Shown: positions 1 through 11,998, counted from the first letter of the stretch. The stretch: DNA of 64,000 bases from Phanerodontia chrysosporium (GCA_001910725.1 MJGA01000036.1:124001-188000), one strand, 5' to 3'. Numbers and translations are program-made. Notes: a model not told the origin generated them from the letters alone.

Positions 1-842
1 TCGTGCAAGAGGGTGTCATGGTTCGCCTTGGTTTCTCGAACAAGTCGCATCTTATTGCTGATGACCATGTCCATTTGCATGACTGTTTATCGGAGTGTTG
101 CATGGATTCCATCGATTTCTTCATTGAGGTCGTTGATGTGCTGGGTGAGGTCGACGTTGAGTTGTGCAAGGCCTGCATATAGCGCGCAGGGGGCCTTCTT
201 TGCTGCCTCAGCTCGTAGCACTTCGGCGGTGTGATCGTGGTGGAAGATATTGGTGATGCATTCGCGGGGGTGAGGACGGCTGGCTCTTTCGTTGAGTTGT
301 TTGTAGAGATCTTCCATGAGGAGCGCGTATGCGTTGGGGCGATAGTCGAGGGTGAAAGGGACGGATTAGTCAGCGACCATGGGTTCGGGGATAGGGATTG
401 GTTCGGGAGAGGGTTCAGGGGTGTTGCCGGGGGTGACGTACTGGTTGCGGATGATCTCGATTCAGTGACTGTCGGCTTCGAGCTTCTTGCTTGTTTGGTG
501 GAGGGGGTCATCGAGGTTGTGCTGCTTAACCTCGTTGAGCTCCTTCTGCCATTCTCGGAGGGCGTAGCTGACGATGTTGACTCTGTCATGTTTGTGAAGG
601 TTGTCGAACAATGTGAGGAGGAAGCCTCGGATGTGGTCCCTGTTTGTAACGGCGCCGACATTATCGGGGATGCGGTGGAGGAGGTGGTGGATAAGGAGGT
701 AGCAGGTGAGTTGATGCATGTTGTTACATAGGTCGAGGGCGTAGATCTCAAAGTTGTTGGCGAAGGTGACGGTGTCATTAGTGACCTGTTCGTTGGTGCT
801 GTTGACAGCAGTGTTGTCGTTGAAGGATGTAGTGGAGGGCAT
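1..842 (-). pseudogene. Accessory ORF downstream of pol in G1
   Basis: An open frame starts with ATG at 842, about 50 bases after the pol stop, with no LTR between. It reads 126 residues, meets a TGA, and stays open in the same frame through a Pro/Glu-rich stretch to a stop near 365. The next coding-like segment (about 345-87) is a helical stretch containing FHHDHTAEVL, followed by a TAA and more open sequence to base 1. I do not recognise the protein. Its layout (proline-rich linker, then long helices with a DH motif) loosely resembles the ORF upstream of gag in G3 (IVNSDHAHHF). It could be a structural or assembly protein of the element. The homology is inferred by eye and weak. Confidence 0.5.
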
Positions 843-892
843 GTCGATTCTAAGTCTGCTGATTGGGGTCGAGGTGTAGCTGCATTGAGTGG

Positions 893-3800
893 TTAAGGCT
901 GCTGTCGTTTAGGCTTCAAAGCTCGTGTTCTCTTATACTCTTCAAGGAGTTCCTTGGCGTTGGCCAGGTGTGACTCGGGTTCCCATGAGTTTTCTGCCAT
1001 TGGTTGGTCCTTCCACCTTATCAGGTATCTTCTTCCGTTACTCCAGGGTCTGTCTGCCAAGATGGCTTCGACTTCGTACTCCTCGTGTCCGTCGATAAGA
1101 TCAGGTGGTGGTGCCAAAAAGTTCTTCCCGTGTTGCGCCGTTTCGTGATAGGCTGATAAAAGGGACGCGTGTACCACGGGGTGGATTTTCATTGTCTTCG
1201 GGAGTTTCAGCTTATACACGAGGCGAGATAGAACCTTCTCGATCTTGTACGGCCCGTGTCTCTTGGGCGCAAGCTTCATGAATGGGTAGCTGTTCTCGTG
1301 GTGGATCATTTCCAACCAGACCTTCTGACCTTCTTTGAATGGTTCAAAGTGTCAGCATATCCGTTCCGCCATCTGGGCTGTTGCGTAATCCATCGCCGCG
1401 TTGGCTTCTTCTTGGACACATTGTCGTCTTCGGAATCATTCGAGGGTTGATGGAACCTTGGTCTTTGCAAATTGCATTGGGAATGCTACCAGATGAGATC
1501 TGTACATCAGAAAGAATGGTGATTGCTTCGTGGCCGAATGTTCTCGGTTGTTGAATGCAAATTCCATGTTGACGATGTAATCGGACCAATTGTGCAGGTG
1601 ATTTGAACAGAATATCTGAAGGTATGACTCGATTTCGCAGTTCATTCGTTTGGTTTCACCATTCATCTGAGGATGGTATGCCGTGCTCATCCGTTGGTCG
1701 GTTCCTGTCAGCTTCCAGAGTTCCTCCATGAATCGTGAGTTGAACTGCGGATCTCTATCTGAAAGAAAGACGTCTGGCATGCCAGACCATCTGAAGACAT
1801 TGTCATGATAGTATGTGGCTGTCATTGTGGCGTCGGTCTTCTCTGTGCATGGAATAAGAATTACCCCCTTCGTAGAGTCATGGTCGACCACGACTATAAG
1901 AGTGGTAGAACCCTTGGATAGCGGAAGGTGTGTGATGAAGTTGCAGGTAACAAATGCGAACGCTCGGTCGCGTTTCGTTCCTTTGATGGGTTGCAGCGGT
2001 GGCCGTGTTGGATGCATGTTAACCTTCATCTGCTGGCACGTGGCACAGCCTTTGATATATGCCGATACGAAAAATTGCAAGCCAGGCCAATAAAAATTGC
2101 GAAGTATCAGTTCGGCAGTTTTGAATCACCCAGGGTGTCCTAATACGGGGAAGTTGTGATAGAGGGCGACCACATGCCTTTGAAGTGCCGTATTGGCCGT
2201 GACGTAGCACTTATTGTGATAGAACAACAGTCCGCCATTTTCGGTCCAGTCATTACGCTCGATACGGACCGGCATCGCGAAATTCGGGTTGTGAAGGAAG
2301 GCGCAGATTTTTGTGGCAAATTCGTCGCCGCCGAGGGTCGAGTGGATGAATCGCCAAAGGTCGAGGTCAATGGAGTGGTCATGAACTGGAGTATCATCAT
2401 CGTCTTTTGTCAGCATGCTGGTGGCCAAGGACAGTAAGTGGATTCTGCGGCTGTGGAAGAGATCGTCGGGGAGAAGAATGAGATCGACATTATTGTCTGC
2501 CGTGTGACTCAGGTGTAATTTTCTGGTCATGGCATCCGCCTGTACAAGTTGCGTACCTGAGCAGTGATGGAGCAAGAAGTTGAACTGTGACAGGAATAGA
2601 TGCCATCGTGCCTGTCAGCGGTTGAGCCGTCAAGGAGACCTGAAGTATGTCAAATTCTTATGATTGGTGAGGATGCGGACCAGCTGTTTTGCACCCAGGA
2701 GATAGTGGCGCCAGGCTTCGAGTGCACGAATGATTGCAAGGAGTTCTCAGTTATATATCTCATAATTGCATTCTGCGGATAATAGGCTTTGGGAGAAATA
2801 GGCAACGGAATGTCATTCGCCGTTCGTATCTTGTTGCCGTAATACCGCTGCCATCGTGATGAGCGAAGTGTCGCATTCGAGCATGAAGACTTTCGATGGA
2901 TCAGGGGTCATGAGCACCAGTGCTGAGGTGAACCGTCGTTTCAGTTCCTGAAAGGCTTCTTCGCATGCTGGAGACCAAATAAAGGGTATGTCTTTCCTGG
3001 TGAGCTCGACAAGGGGTTGTACAATGTCAGAGTAGTAATCGATAAACCATCGGTAGAAGTTGCCAAATCCAAGAAACCCTCGGACCTGCTTAACTGCAGT
3101 TGGGGTAGGCCATTCGAGAATGCCCTTTACCTTGACCGGGTCCATAAGAATCTGGTTGTGTGAGATGATCATACCAAGGAATTCGACCTGAGCAACGTAA
3201 AAGTCACACTTCTCTGGTTTGACGAATAGATCATTTTGCGCTAGTCGTTCGATTACCCGTAGTGTTTTTTGTCTTAGGTCGTCATCGTCATGGCCACAGA
3301 TGAGGATATCGTCCATGTAGATCTTGAGCCAACCTTTACCAAGCATGTCACTAAAGATGTTGTTCATCATGACTTGGAACATTGCGGGTGAGTTGCAGAG
3401 ACCGAAGAACATAACGGTTGGTTCGAATAGTCCGTGTTTCATTTTGAACGCCGCCTTCCACTGGTCCCCATCCTTGATTCTAACGTTGTTATAGCTCGAG
3501 CAAAGGTCCATCTTGGTGAACTTGTGGAATCCTTTAACCTAATCGAGGAGGTCGGAGATGAGGGGTAAAGGATATGTGTTCCTGACCATTCCTTCATTAA
3601 GATACCGATAGTCCTGACAGGGTCGGAGATTGCCATCCTTCTTTCAAACGAAAAAGAAGGGCAATGCCATGGGAGACTTTGATGGTCGGATATAACCTTT
3701 GCGGAGGTTTTCGTCGATAAACTTGTTCATCTTTTCCTCCTCCAGTGGCGACAATGGGTAAACCTTGCAATCTTTGGGTAGGAAATCGGGTTTGAGGTCG

Positions 3801-5030
3801 ATAGCATGATCGTAGGGTCGAGATTCAGGGAACCGTTCAGATGCTTGCTTCTCGAAGACGTGTTGATACTTGGCGAGGTATGACGGAATATCTTTGGGTT
3901 TCATCTGTGCTCCGTCTTCTTGTGCAAATGCCATAGCTGGGTTGATTTTTGCGTTGATCTGTAGATCCCAGATGGTTTGTGCCATGGTAGAACCAATAGG
4001 TATCGTGTAGACCGTGGAATCACCAGGATTGTAGAATGCCACAAAGTTAGCATCCGTGTGTAGTTCTGTGAATTCCGTTGTGCCGATAAAGAACTCCGGG
4101 GGTGCATCAGGGTTTTGTGCGACTCTTACTGCTCAGATAGCGACGTTTAGCAGGTGTTGGAATTTGTCCTGCAATTTTATGCCTGTCGAGCCAAAACCCT
4201 GCTCCCCCCATTTCGTGTCGTCAAGTTTCTCTACTTCCTGTACCTGCGGGAGACGAATCTGCTCGGTAATGAGTTGAGCCATCCGATCCCCTGCCTGGAC
4301 GTGGAACAAGTTGTCTGTGTTGTTGACCAGTATGACTTGAAGTTCTCCGGTATAATTCTGATCTACAACCCCTGCTGCGACATCAACTCCTTTGAGAGCT
4401 AGGCCGCTTTGTGGTGCGATCCGTGTGTAGATTCCTGTCGGAGGTTTAACCTTGATTCCTGTTGGCACTTTTACTCGAGAGCGAGATGGGATGTCACAGT
4501 CAATGGTGGATGACAAGTCGAACCCGGCAGCTTCGCTGCTTCCTTTAGTTGGAAGGTGCCCTCCTACTCGTTCGACGAATATGTGGGTTTGGAGGAGTTC
4601 CTCTTCGTCCTGGCCAGCAACTTGGATTGTTTGTTTCTCTTTGTCTGGTAGTTCTTCGATCGTGGGTTGCGGGACTGAAAAGTTCAAGGTTCCTTTTTTC
4701 CAATCGATATGAGGGTTGTGTTTTCGCAGCCAATCGATTTCTAGGATAGCTTCCTGTTTACCGAGGTGCATGACGAGGAACTGTTCCTTTACGATCTGAG
4801 GTCCGATGGTGACATGGGTTCCGACATAGTTGCAGATGTTCCCAAGTTGATTTGGAGTTCTGTCTACATTGTACATCAGTATTGGCTGTCGAAGTGGTTT
4901 CTCCCGAAGTCCGAGTCGTCAAATAACCATTCGGTCGATGAACTTTCCTTGAGCTCCAGAGTCAATGAGGGTGATGACTTTGTTTCCAGCATTGGTACTC
5001 AATTCAATAATAACGGGGATCTTCATTGAC
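893..5030 (-). pseudogene. G1 pol: protease-dUTPase-RT-RNase H-integrase-chromodomain
   Basis: A polyprotein in pieces. The protease shows LIDSGAQGKFID near 4960, followed by a TGA. The dUTPase spans about 4174-4575. RT begins near 4042 and carries YNNVRIKDGDQWKAAF and the active site YMDDILI (about 3310). RNase H is eroded between 2580 and 3000. The integrase has a zinc-binding N-terminus (CATCQQMK near 2040). In the catalytic core, LSDRDPQF and NGETKR supply the second Asp and the Glu, but the first Asp position reads CNFITHLP, an Asn. A chromodomain (EEYEVEAIL, YLIRWKD, SWEPE) ends at 893. At least five frame breaks make it non-functional. Confidence 0.88.
4174..4575 (-). other. dUTPase domain inside G1 pol
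   Basis: All five motifs of trimeric dUTPases occur in order: AAGFDL (motif 1), RIAPQSGLA (motif 2), GVVDQNYTGE (motif 3, carrying the water-activating Asp), GDRMAQLI (motif 4) and GEQGFGSTG (motif 5, the uridine/phosphate-closing tail). It lies in one frame directly behind the aspartic protease (4133-4876) and ahead of RT. The family hydrolyses dUTP to dUMP and pyrophosphate, limiting uracil incorporation into DNA. In a retroelement it would act during reverse transcription in the particle. The frame is intact across the domain even though the rest of pol is broken. Confidence 0.9.
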
Positions 5031-5306
5031 TAGTTCTTCATATCGGCTACTAGTACAGAAGAAATCGAGTATCGTTGAGGATGAACAGCTGATGTTCTCC
5101 TCACTGCTGAAAATCCTCATCTGGGTTGTTGTTGGCCCATTCCTCCATCAGTCCGTCAAGGCGTTTGATGGCTTCGTCTTTAGACAGCATTTGGATAGTA
5201 CGTTTTGTGGCTTCGAACAGGTCTTGTTGCGGCTGCTGGGGGTGCCAGCCTGGGTGCCGGCTTTGGCTTCAACGACGTTAGTTTGTCGTCCATTTGTCTG
5301 TCCGTT

Positions 5307-6727
5307 TCATCCTCCTCTGTTGGACTGGAATTGGTTTCCTCCTCTGCTTCCTCTTCGTCCTCTTCCTCGGCCTTGTCCTCGACCTCGTCCTCCAGACCGG
5401 CATTTGCGTGCGAAGTGTCTGAAGCGTCTGCAGGTGAAGCACTTGATGTTGCTCTTCGTAGTTATGGCATCGACATCCATCGCGTTAGGGTCTTTGGGTG
5501 CCGATTTATGACCGGTGTTGTGGCTTGGGTGCATGGCTGCGTCAATGCCTTGGGCGAGATCCTGCCAGAGGCGAAGGGTCTTGGTGGCATAGAGTCATCG
5601 TCTTTTTGCAACTACTTGGGGTAGGGCCATGTCGTGAACGTCTTTGTTCAGTGCCGCCTTATAGTTTGTGATGAAGGGACGTATAGCATTGTCGTCAGTA
5701 ATGTCGATTTTGGCTTCGACAAGGCATGCATTGAACTTAGTGTTGAGGTCACGGACTGATCCCCTTCCTTGCTTTAACTTCTTTAACGCGGTGAATGCAT
5801 CTGCACGGTGGTCGGTAGGTTGGTATCGGAAAAGGAATTCCTGGGCATATTGGGCCCACGTGGGTCAGCCGGTTCGAAGGTACCATCATTCCTTCATCAT
5901 TGACCAGGTTCGCGGTGCCTGGTGCTGACCGTCCTCCATGAGCGAATTAGCGAATACGATCTTCTTTGCTTCTGTGTTGAACTTGGAAGGCTTGGCTTCG
6001 AAGTAGATTTCGCATTGATGAATGAAGTTTCGTGCTTGTTTCGGGTCACCTTTGAAGGTTTGGGGTCTGGCGATATAGGCGTCATTGCGCATATCGAGTA
6101 ACTGTCTGATGATGTCGGGAGGCAACTCTCCTTGAGGCAGGGGTCCTGCTGGGTTTCCTCCTCCGAATGGTCCTCCAGGTGGTCCCCCAGGTGGTCCTCC
6201 GGGTGGTCCTCCGGATGGGTTTCCTCTATTTCCTCTGGATGGGTCTCCGGATCCCCCAGCTCCTCCCGGGTTCCCCTTGTTGCAGATGGCTGTTAGAATG
6301 GCTGTTTCTACTTCTGTTGCGGATAATGTGGTCATGGTGTGGAGCCTCTGTTGAATACTTTCCGCAATGTCACTTGCGCTTAGGTTGTGTATCATGTTGT
6401 AGTGTTCTTGCTGTAGGGATGTTTCAGATTCTTCGAGGTAGTCTCCTTCTCCGTATAGCTTAGTATCGTTCGATATATCTGTCTTCCTATCTTGGAGAAC
6501 TGCCCGATTTGCCCTTCGGCTGGGGCTTCTTTTCCTACGAGAAGTCAATCGTGAGGTGCTGCTCGTGATACTCGCCATGGGCATGGTTGTAATTCGCATG
6601 TGTAGATGATAGGTGTTCCTTCTTTGTTCTTTACGCAATATTTGTCTCTTCTTTCGGTTGGGCAGTAGTAGTGTACGAACGTCTTGCACCGCTCGAGGTA
6701 GGGATTGGGTATAGGTTTTTGAGACAT
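5307..6727 (-). pseudogene. G1 gag
   Basis: The likely start is ATG at 6727 (MSQKPIPNPYLERC); the frame breaks near 6560 and continues in the 5886-6689 frame. That part has a GGPPGGPPGG low-complexity run and a typical capsid segment (TFKGDPKQARNFIHQCEIYF). Further stops and shifts follow before a CCHC zinc knuckle (CFTCRRFRHFARKC, near 5440) and a Gly/Arg-rich tail, as in nucleocapsid domains that bind genomic RNA. PNAMDVDA just before the knuckle is a tag also seen in the G2 and G3 gags. Several frame disruptions make this a dead gag. Confidence 0.8.
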
Positions 6728-6763
6728 CTTCGAGGGGTGTCCCTTCGAAGGATAAATGTAGGA

Positions 6764-6773
6764 AAGCTAATAT
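6764..6773 (-). promoter_or_regulatory. Self-type primer binding site of G1
   Basis: On the minus strand ATATTAGCTT lies two bases inside the predicted 5' LTR end. It pairs with AAGCTAGTAT at 6819-6828 in the LTR (nine Watson-Crick pairs and one G-T). That LTR segment lies 35 nt downstream of a TATA box (6856-6863), where transcription should start. This is the arrangement of Tf1 self-priming. Confidence 0.55.
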
Positions 6774-6775
6774 AA

Positions 6776-7018
6776 TGTAAGAACCGAGAACAAAGTAGAT
6801 TCTAGACGAGAGTACAGAATACTAGCTTGGAGAAAAGGAGATGAGAGTCCTAGCCTTATATATGTCTAACCTAGCCTATGACTAAGGAAGGAACAGCTAC
6901 ATTAGTAAGGCAGGGGAGGGATCAGTAATAATACAGAGGAAATGAGTAAGCAAAAGAAAATATTTATCATTGTATTTGTAGCACACATTATCTATCAACT
7001 ATATTCTCTATTATCACA
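6776..7018 (-). repeat. 5' LTR of G1 (predicted, 243 bp)
   Basis: Bounded by TG...CA on either strand (plus-strand ends TGTAAGAA and TTATCACA). It contains a minus-strand TATA box at 6856-6863 and sits directly upstream of the primer site and gag. The partner LTR is outside the window, so the outer end at 7018 is a guess from the terminal dinucleotide. Confidence 0.5.
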
Positions 7019-8177
7019 AGATCGGTCACTGCTATGAGTACTTCGTTATCTGGAAGTCATTTCCACCCAAGAAAAACTTCTGGGTGCTGCTCTCCGACAT
7101 CCCCACTTCCTCAAACGAGCTCATCGAGCATTTCCACTGCCGCCATCCACGTGCGCCCTGTCCTCACCAGCTTGTCTTCGAGCAAACATTCTTCACTCCC
7201 ATTAATATTGATACTGACATACCTTTTACCTTCTAATCCACAGATCTTGTCCGCCTCGTCCACGCCCTTGTCACCTATCACTTCGCTGCCCGCTCTGATG
7301 TTCACTCCTTTACGTCCTGCTGTTCCTCCCACTGCTACCTGCCTGCGCAGACCACGACTCGCTCTTGCCGCATTTTGCGTTCTGCTGTAAGGCTTGACCT
7401 GGACATTCCTTCTCGATAGTGTCACTCCACTCGCACTAGAAAGGAGGATGATGTAACGGCTTGATCGTCACCCTTAGTATGAGGCTAGAATCACCACGCT
7501 CGTGCGTGCCTGCACTCAGCATAGCGCGCGAGCAGTTCACCTTGGAGGGCTCTGCCCATGGTCATTGTAGCATATACCACGGTCACTTTAATACTCACCA
7601 CGGTCTCTGTAGCACTCACAAACACACACAGTCTCTCATAGCATGTTATGGACACTCTAGCACACCTTTGGGCCTTGATCCGGACCTTAGTTACTTTCCA
7701 TTGACTTCCGCACTCGTTCTCACTATGCCTCTCGATTTTGCTTCCATTTTCTTAGTCACCTTCCTAATTGGGTAGCTCTGGTTCCTGACTTCCCTCTCGT
7801 TGCTGTCTCACTTATACCCACAACCCACAATTCTGTATTCTCACAAATCCAACCCTCATGTCGGGTCCCCTTGCTCCTCCTTTCTCGCTGTGCCCGTTTT
7901 CTTACTCAACATCTATTCTGTTCCTGGAAGGCGCTTAAGCGTGCCCTTCACAATTCTGCTTATTAAGCTATTTAGTTAGTCTGCCTTAATTACTTATTAG
8001 TGTACATTGGTCAGCTTGCTTATTTATCTATTAGCACATTAGTCAAATCATTTTAACCTTACTAATGTACTATTCATATGGAATAATATTTGTTTTATCA
8101 GCTTGACTATTTGCTTAGCAATTTTTACGTCAGAAATACTCTTGGCCATTACTACGTGATTATTTTAGCTGTTAATA
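7019..8177. other. Gene-poor flank with a possible host-gene remnant
   Basis: Between about 7032 and 7420 the plus strand has a coding-like frame (YEYFVIWKSFPPKKNFW near the start, then, after a short intron-like gap ending CCACAG at 7244, a His/Cys-rich stretch). I do not recognise it; it may be an exon pair of a gene interrupted by G1. From 7430 to 8177 the sequence is low in coding signal and increasingly AT-rich; nothing else was found. Confidence 0.3.
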
Positions 8178-8523
8178 TGTTCGATGTAAGAGCTTAACTT
8201 GACTACAAAAGTGCCCTCAATTGCACTGGTGATAGTGGGTGAGCAACTGAGTGTATTGGAGTGAAGGGAGAACTACTGACCTAGTGGTAGTGGGTGAACA
8301 ACTGAAGGGCTCAGACACTAACCCCAGAGTTTATATGCTATTCTACAAGTTGGAGTCTTAACTAAGGACAAAGGAACAAAAGCGAAAAGAGATAAAGAAA
8401 GAAGTACAAAGCAATGACCCTCATGGACCACTACACATAGTCAATGCACCTGGCCACTGCACTGGGCCACTGAGTGCCGCTGAGGGCAGAGGAGTGGTTA
8501 CATCACAAAGGACACAACTAACA
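8178..8523 (-). repeat. Solo LTR of the Copia family
   Basis: 346 bp matching the LTRs of the Copia element at 13166-18623 over their full length, from TGTTCGATGTA to AACTAACA, in the same orientation. Flanking pentamers are TAATA and CAATA, which differ by one transition. This fits LTR-LTR recombination after an older insertion. Confidence 0.85.
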
Positions 8524-9299
8524 CAATATTCCATTATTAGTTTCTTAGTAAGCATCTTTATTGTTTACCAATTTGTTCAATATTATGTGTCTGTCACTTT
8601 TGGTGCAGAACATCTAGAGACCACTTGAGAAATCAACTGTCCTCAGTTATAATATAGCCATTTCCTTACATGATTGTGTTTGCTGTACCTTTTTTTACAT
8701 TATGTATTTAGATTGTGTACCTTTTGCTCGATTTCATTGAAATAGTGTGAGAATTTTTCGCTTTTTTTCATTGTATAGATACTACAATGCAATGGCTGGC
8801 GCACACAAAACAAGTCAGTCAACAAACAGGAAATCATAAATCACACTGCTATCATGGTGGGAGAATTGCTCCCTCTCTGAAGCATACATGAGGAATATTC
8901 ATACTCTCTACAAACCAAAAACTAGGGTGAGTGTTGAAGACAGAATATCTTGGAAGGATGTCATACGTGACAATGAAATGATATTCACCGTAAAGCTTTA
9001 TGGATATTTTGAGCCATTACTCTTGCTTCTTAACAAGCCTTGAGGATAGTTGGGGGTGCGCCACTGCGCTGCATGTTGCCTAGTCTATGCTTATACTTTG
9101 AATACACTCCTTGCCACTTCGGTGGCAGTTTCCGGCTTCTCGTGCTCAAGCATCTCCTCTTCGATAGTGGTCAGATTAATTGATTAATTTGGTGATTTGT
9201 CTAATATTACTCTTCAATATTTCGGTAGTAGTTTAGTCTATGAAAAGCGAGTGGAAAGAGCAAAACGAATGTACACAGTAAGCAAAAGCAGTCAGCCAA
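8524..9299. other. AT-rich intergenic stretch
   Basis: No ORF, repeat or RNA gene recognised. Confidence 0.5.
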
Positions 9300-11330
9300 G
9301 CACAAGTCCATGCAACTACAACACCTCGATGCCATCCACATCCATGAATTCCATCATCTTCTACACTGCAGATGATGTGTTGAGTTTGAAATATGTACTG
9401 GAAGCATAGTCAGCAGATGTAAAATGCGAGACCATGCACTCTTACACTGCATCCAAGTGCGCCTAGTAAAGGACAAACTTTTGAGAGCCTGGCTTGTCAT
9501 AGCCGAGTTTTTCCTGTGTGCCATGGACCACCTCGTAGACCCCACCATATGTCGAACAAGTGAAAGGATTGCTCCTGTTAGGCAGCATCAGCCATGATTT
9601 CAAGGTCACATGTACCTATAAGGACATTAACAGTTGATGCAAGAAGTGGATGGCGAATAAAAACTCACTGCAGTCGCTATCAAACAGAGGAGTGGGACAG
9701 GGATCATCTTGTACTTCTGACCTTTGTATCGCTCCACAAAGGATTCAGATATCTCCTTGAGAAATGTTGCCCATGTCTGCCACAGCAAGGTGTACGCCAC
9801 ATTCGCAAGGATTAGGTGGCGAAATGCAGTGCTTTGTCATAGTTACCCTGTATGATTCTCAGCATCAACACATGGACGCAGAAGTAGCACTTGCACTCAG
9901 GATGTTGCCAACATAAATGAAACGGTTACCTTTCAGTAAGGCCTTAGCATGTCGACGGCCCTCTGAGGTATGATCCAGATCGAAGTGCACTGAAAGCTTC
10001 TGCTGCACCACTTTCTTTACCAAGCCCCAGATGTAATACATATGACCTTCAAGCTATTGCAGTTACCATAAGAAACTTGAAAAGAAATAGAACAACATAC
10101 CAATGACACTGTTTTCATTGCCCATGAAGTGTCTCTGTCGATCTTGTCAATGAAAACAACCTCATGAAGGTGGAGAGCACCTTCGTGCAGTTTCTCGATG
10201 AGGTACGTGGTCTTGTTGCACATCTCTGTAGACTTGGGAAAGATATTGCTGCAGTACAAGTCCAGTTCGAGGAAGTTGAATACAACTTTAACCACACTCT
10301 TGAAGCGTGGATGAATGCGCGTGAGGCTGATAGCTCTCCCTTGCCACATATAAGCTCAAAGAGCCCTTGTGCCGACCGAGGTGCTGATATTGAGGTATTG
10401 CTCCCCTTGCTTGGTGTTGCCGTAGAGCCGCTCATATGCACGGTGGACTCCTACATCAATATTAGAACCATGAGTTGCATGTCAACCAGAATAGTGCTGC
10501 TAATATACTTGTGCTGACAGCGCGCAATGCAGATCATCCTCGGCCCTGTCATTGTCACTTGGCTCACCTGCGTCTGACTTGTTGGCATCGTCATTCATTT
10601 GCGCATCCCTCTTGTGGTGATTCTTGACGGCGTATCTGGTGACTCTATGCTTGTACACATTGTTGACTACTCCTTGCCGGGGGTACGGACCTCCAGGATC
10701 CGTGATTACTTCAAAACAACCTAACTTGAGTAGAGTGCTGATGTAGGAGTGAGCTACTTACTACGGTGCGCTGTAGCCTTTATAGTGCGTATGAACTCGT
10801 GCACCTTGGGCATAGCGTGGCAGACAGCCTTGGAATCTTGGTTGAGGCTTGGTCCAGGTGCATCCTTGGTGCAAGATTTCGTAGGCTTTGAAGGGCTGCA
10901 AGATGGTCCATGGGTCTCAGAGCGGAGGTTATCAGTACAAGGATGGCGCAGTTTAACTGTACGCGTAAGTAATTTACTACATGTCACATATGTAATAAGA
11001 GGGTTACACGTGCCTTTCTTGCTGGGCAGGAATGACTCCTCGCTTTCACTGTCCATTGTAGAGCTCAAGACCCTGCGATTCACAGCAATTTTGTAGGTGA
11101 GTGAGTAAGCCTGCAAAAACTGGGCGGACCAAAGGTATCACTTACCATACTTGGCTAGTATGAAATTCTCAGTAAGGTTACAAAAGTCAAACGAACAATT
11201 GGACTCATAGTGACCATTCCCAATGCCCGCCCACTCCGTCTCATCTGAGCCCGAATCGTCAGCCTCCCTCGGAGACTGCTTGTCTCGCCTGTTCATAGAA
11301 CATGTGTGTGTGAGCATTGTCAAAAGTATA
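9300..11330 (-). pseudogene. Decayed multi-exon gene, weakly DUF6532-like
   Basis: On the minus strand a series of coding-like blocks is joined by short intron-like gaps. Blocks are 11323-11150 (acidic, SGSDETEWAG), about 11100-10760 (SESEESFLPSKK, then KVHEFIRTIKATAH), 10690-10565 (VITDPGGPYPRQGVV), 10460-10100 (AYERLYGNTKQGEQY, then KSVVKVVFNFLELDLY), 10055-9925 (KLSVHFDLDHTSEGRR) and 9820-9310 (WATFLKEISESFVERY, IPVPLLCLIATA, VYEVVHGTQEKLGY). Nonsense codons interrupt the blocks near 10370, 9465, 9450 and 9365; the one at 10370 is consistent with CGA to TGA. The C-terminal pattern, with an LxATA helix before a Trp-containing helix, loosely recalls the basidiomycete DUF6532 family. Function unknown. 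Confidence 0.4.
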
Positions 11331-11998
11331 GGGGAATGAGAGTATGGAGTCAGTTGATAATATACATATCTAGTGGGATAAAGATGGTGGTTGGTGGTTA
11401 AGTTAATGCAGAATGAGGGAAGTTGAGAATCGAGCTGCCTGTTTACGCAGTCAGCACTTCAGTATATAAGTTCTGTTGTGACCGTGACTACAACACGATA
11501 TGTGGAGCGTGCAGCAGGTGATGCTGGCAAGAGCGCAGTGTGGGCAAGTCATGCTGTGCACGAAGCATGCCTCATAGTGGTGGTTTCTGCGTGTTTCTCC
11601 TTGTCTCGCAATACATATGTTCCGCCAGATCACATCTCGCCTGTGATGTCCTCATACAAGAAGCGCGTCGGCAGTGTAAGCATGGAAAGTGTGTTTGGCT
11701 ATAACGTGTCAGATTGTTCCACACATTGCGACGCATGTGTCTGCCCCCTGTGAGGGGCTTCAGTCAGGCCAGACACCTCGCCAAGGTGATACCCTGGAGC
11801 AGGGTGACCTGCAAGTGGAAGCGGCCTGCAGTGCCATATGTGGGCCCATACAGTAAAAGCAGGAGAGTAATTAGAAAGAAAAAAACAACTCATGCGTGTG
11901 AATGAGTACGTGCACATTGCCCCAACCGCAACTCGAGGAGTGGTTGGGGAAGGACACTGTTTGCTATACATAGATACAAAGTCTTGATCAGTACTCAC
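11331..11998. other. Unresolved stretch between two decayed genes
   Basis: No continuous frame with clear coding character. A GTGAGT donor at 11998 shows that the gene at 11999-13135 may have had further exons here. Short minus-strand ORFs (11451-11633 and the 11699-12148 tail) look accidental. Confidence 0.3.

Larger units (their letters stand above)
1..7018 (-). mobile_element. Gypsy/Ty3 chromodomain retrotransposon G1 (partial, decayed)
   Basis: Read on the minus strand: predicted 5' LTR (6776-7018), self-type primer site, gag with one zinc knuckle, protease, dUTPase, reverse transcriptase, RNase H remnant, integrase, chromodomain, then a further ORF running to the window edge. The 3' LTR lies outside the window, so target duplications cannot be checked. 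Coding frames are broken by several stops and frameshifts, so this is an old copy. The domain order after RT (RNase H, integrase, chromodomain) is that of fungal chromoviruses; the dUTPase between protease and RT is not part of the usual set. Confidence 0.9.

Noticed and set aside
893..1315. Chromodomain ORF as a free host HP1-like gene
   Set aside because: It continues the G1 integrase C-terminus (KIHPVVHASLL precedes it), the normal chromovirus arrangement.
6160..6240. GGPPGGPPGG repeat as a collagen-like host gene or tandem array
   Set aside because: It is a short in-frame low-complexity run inside G1 gag.
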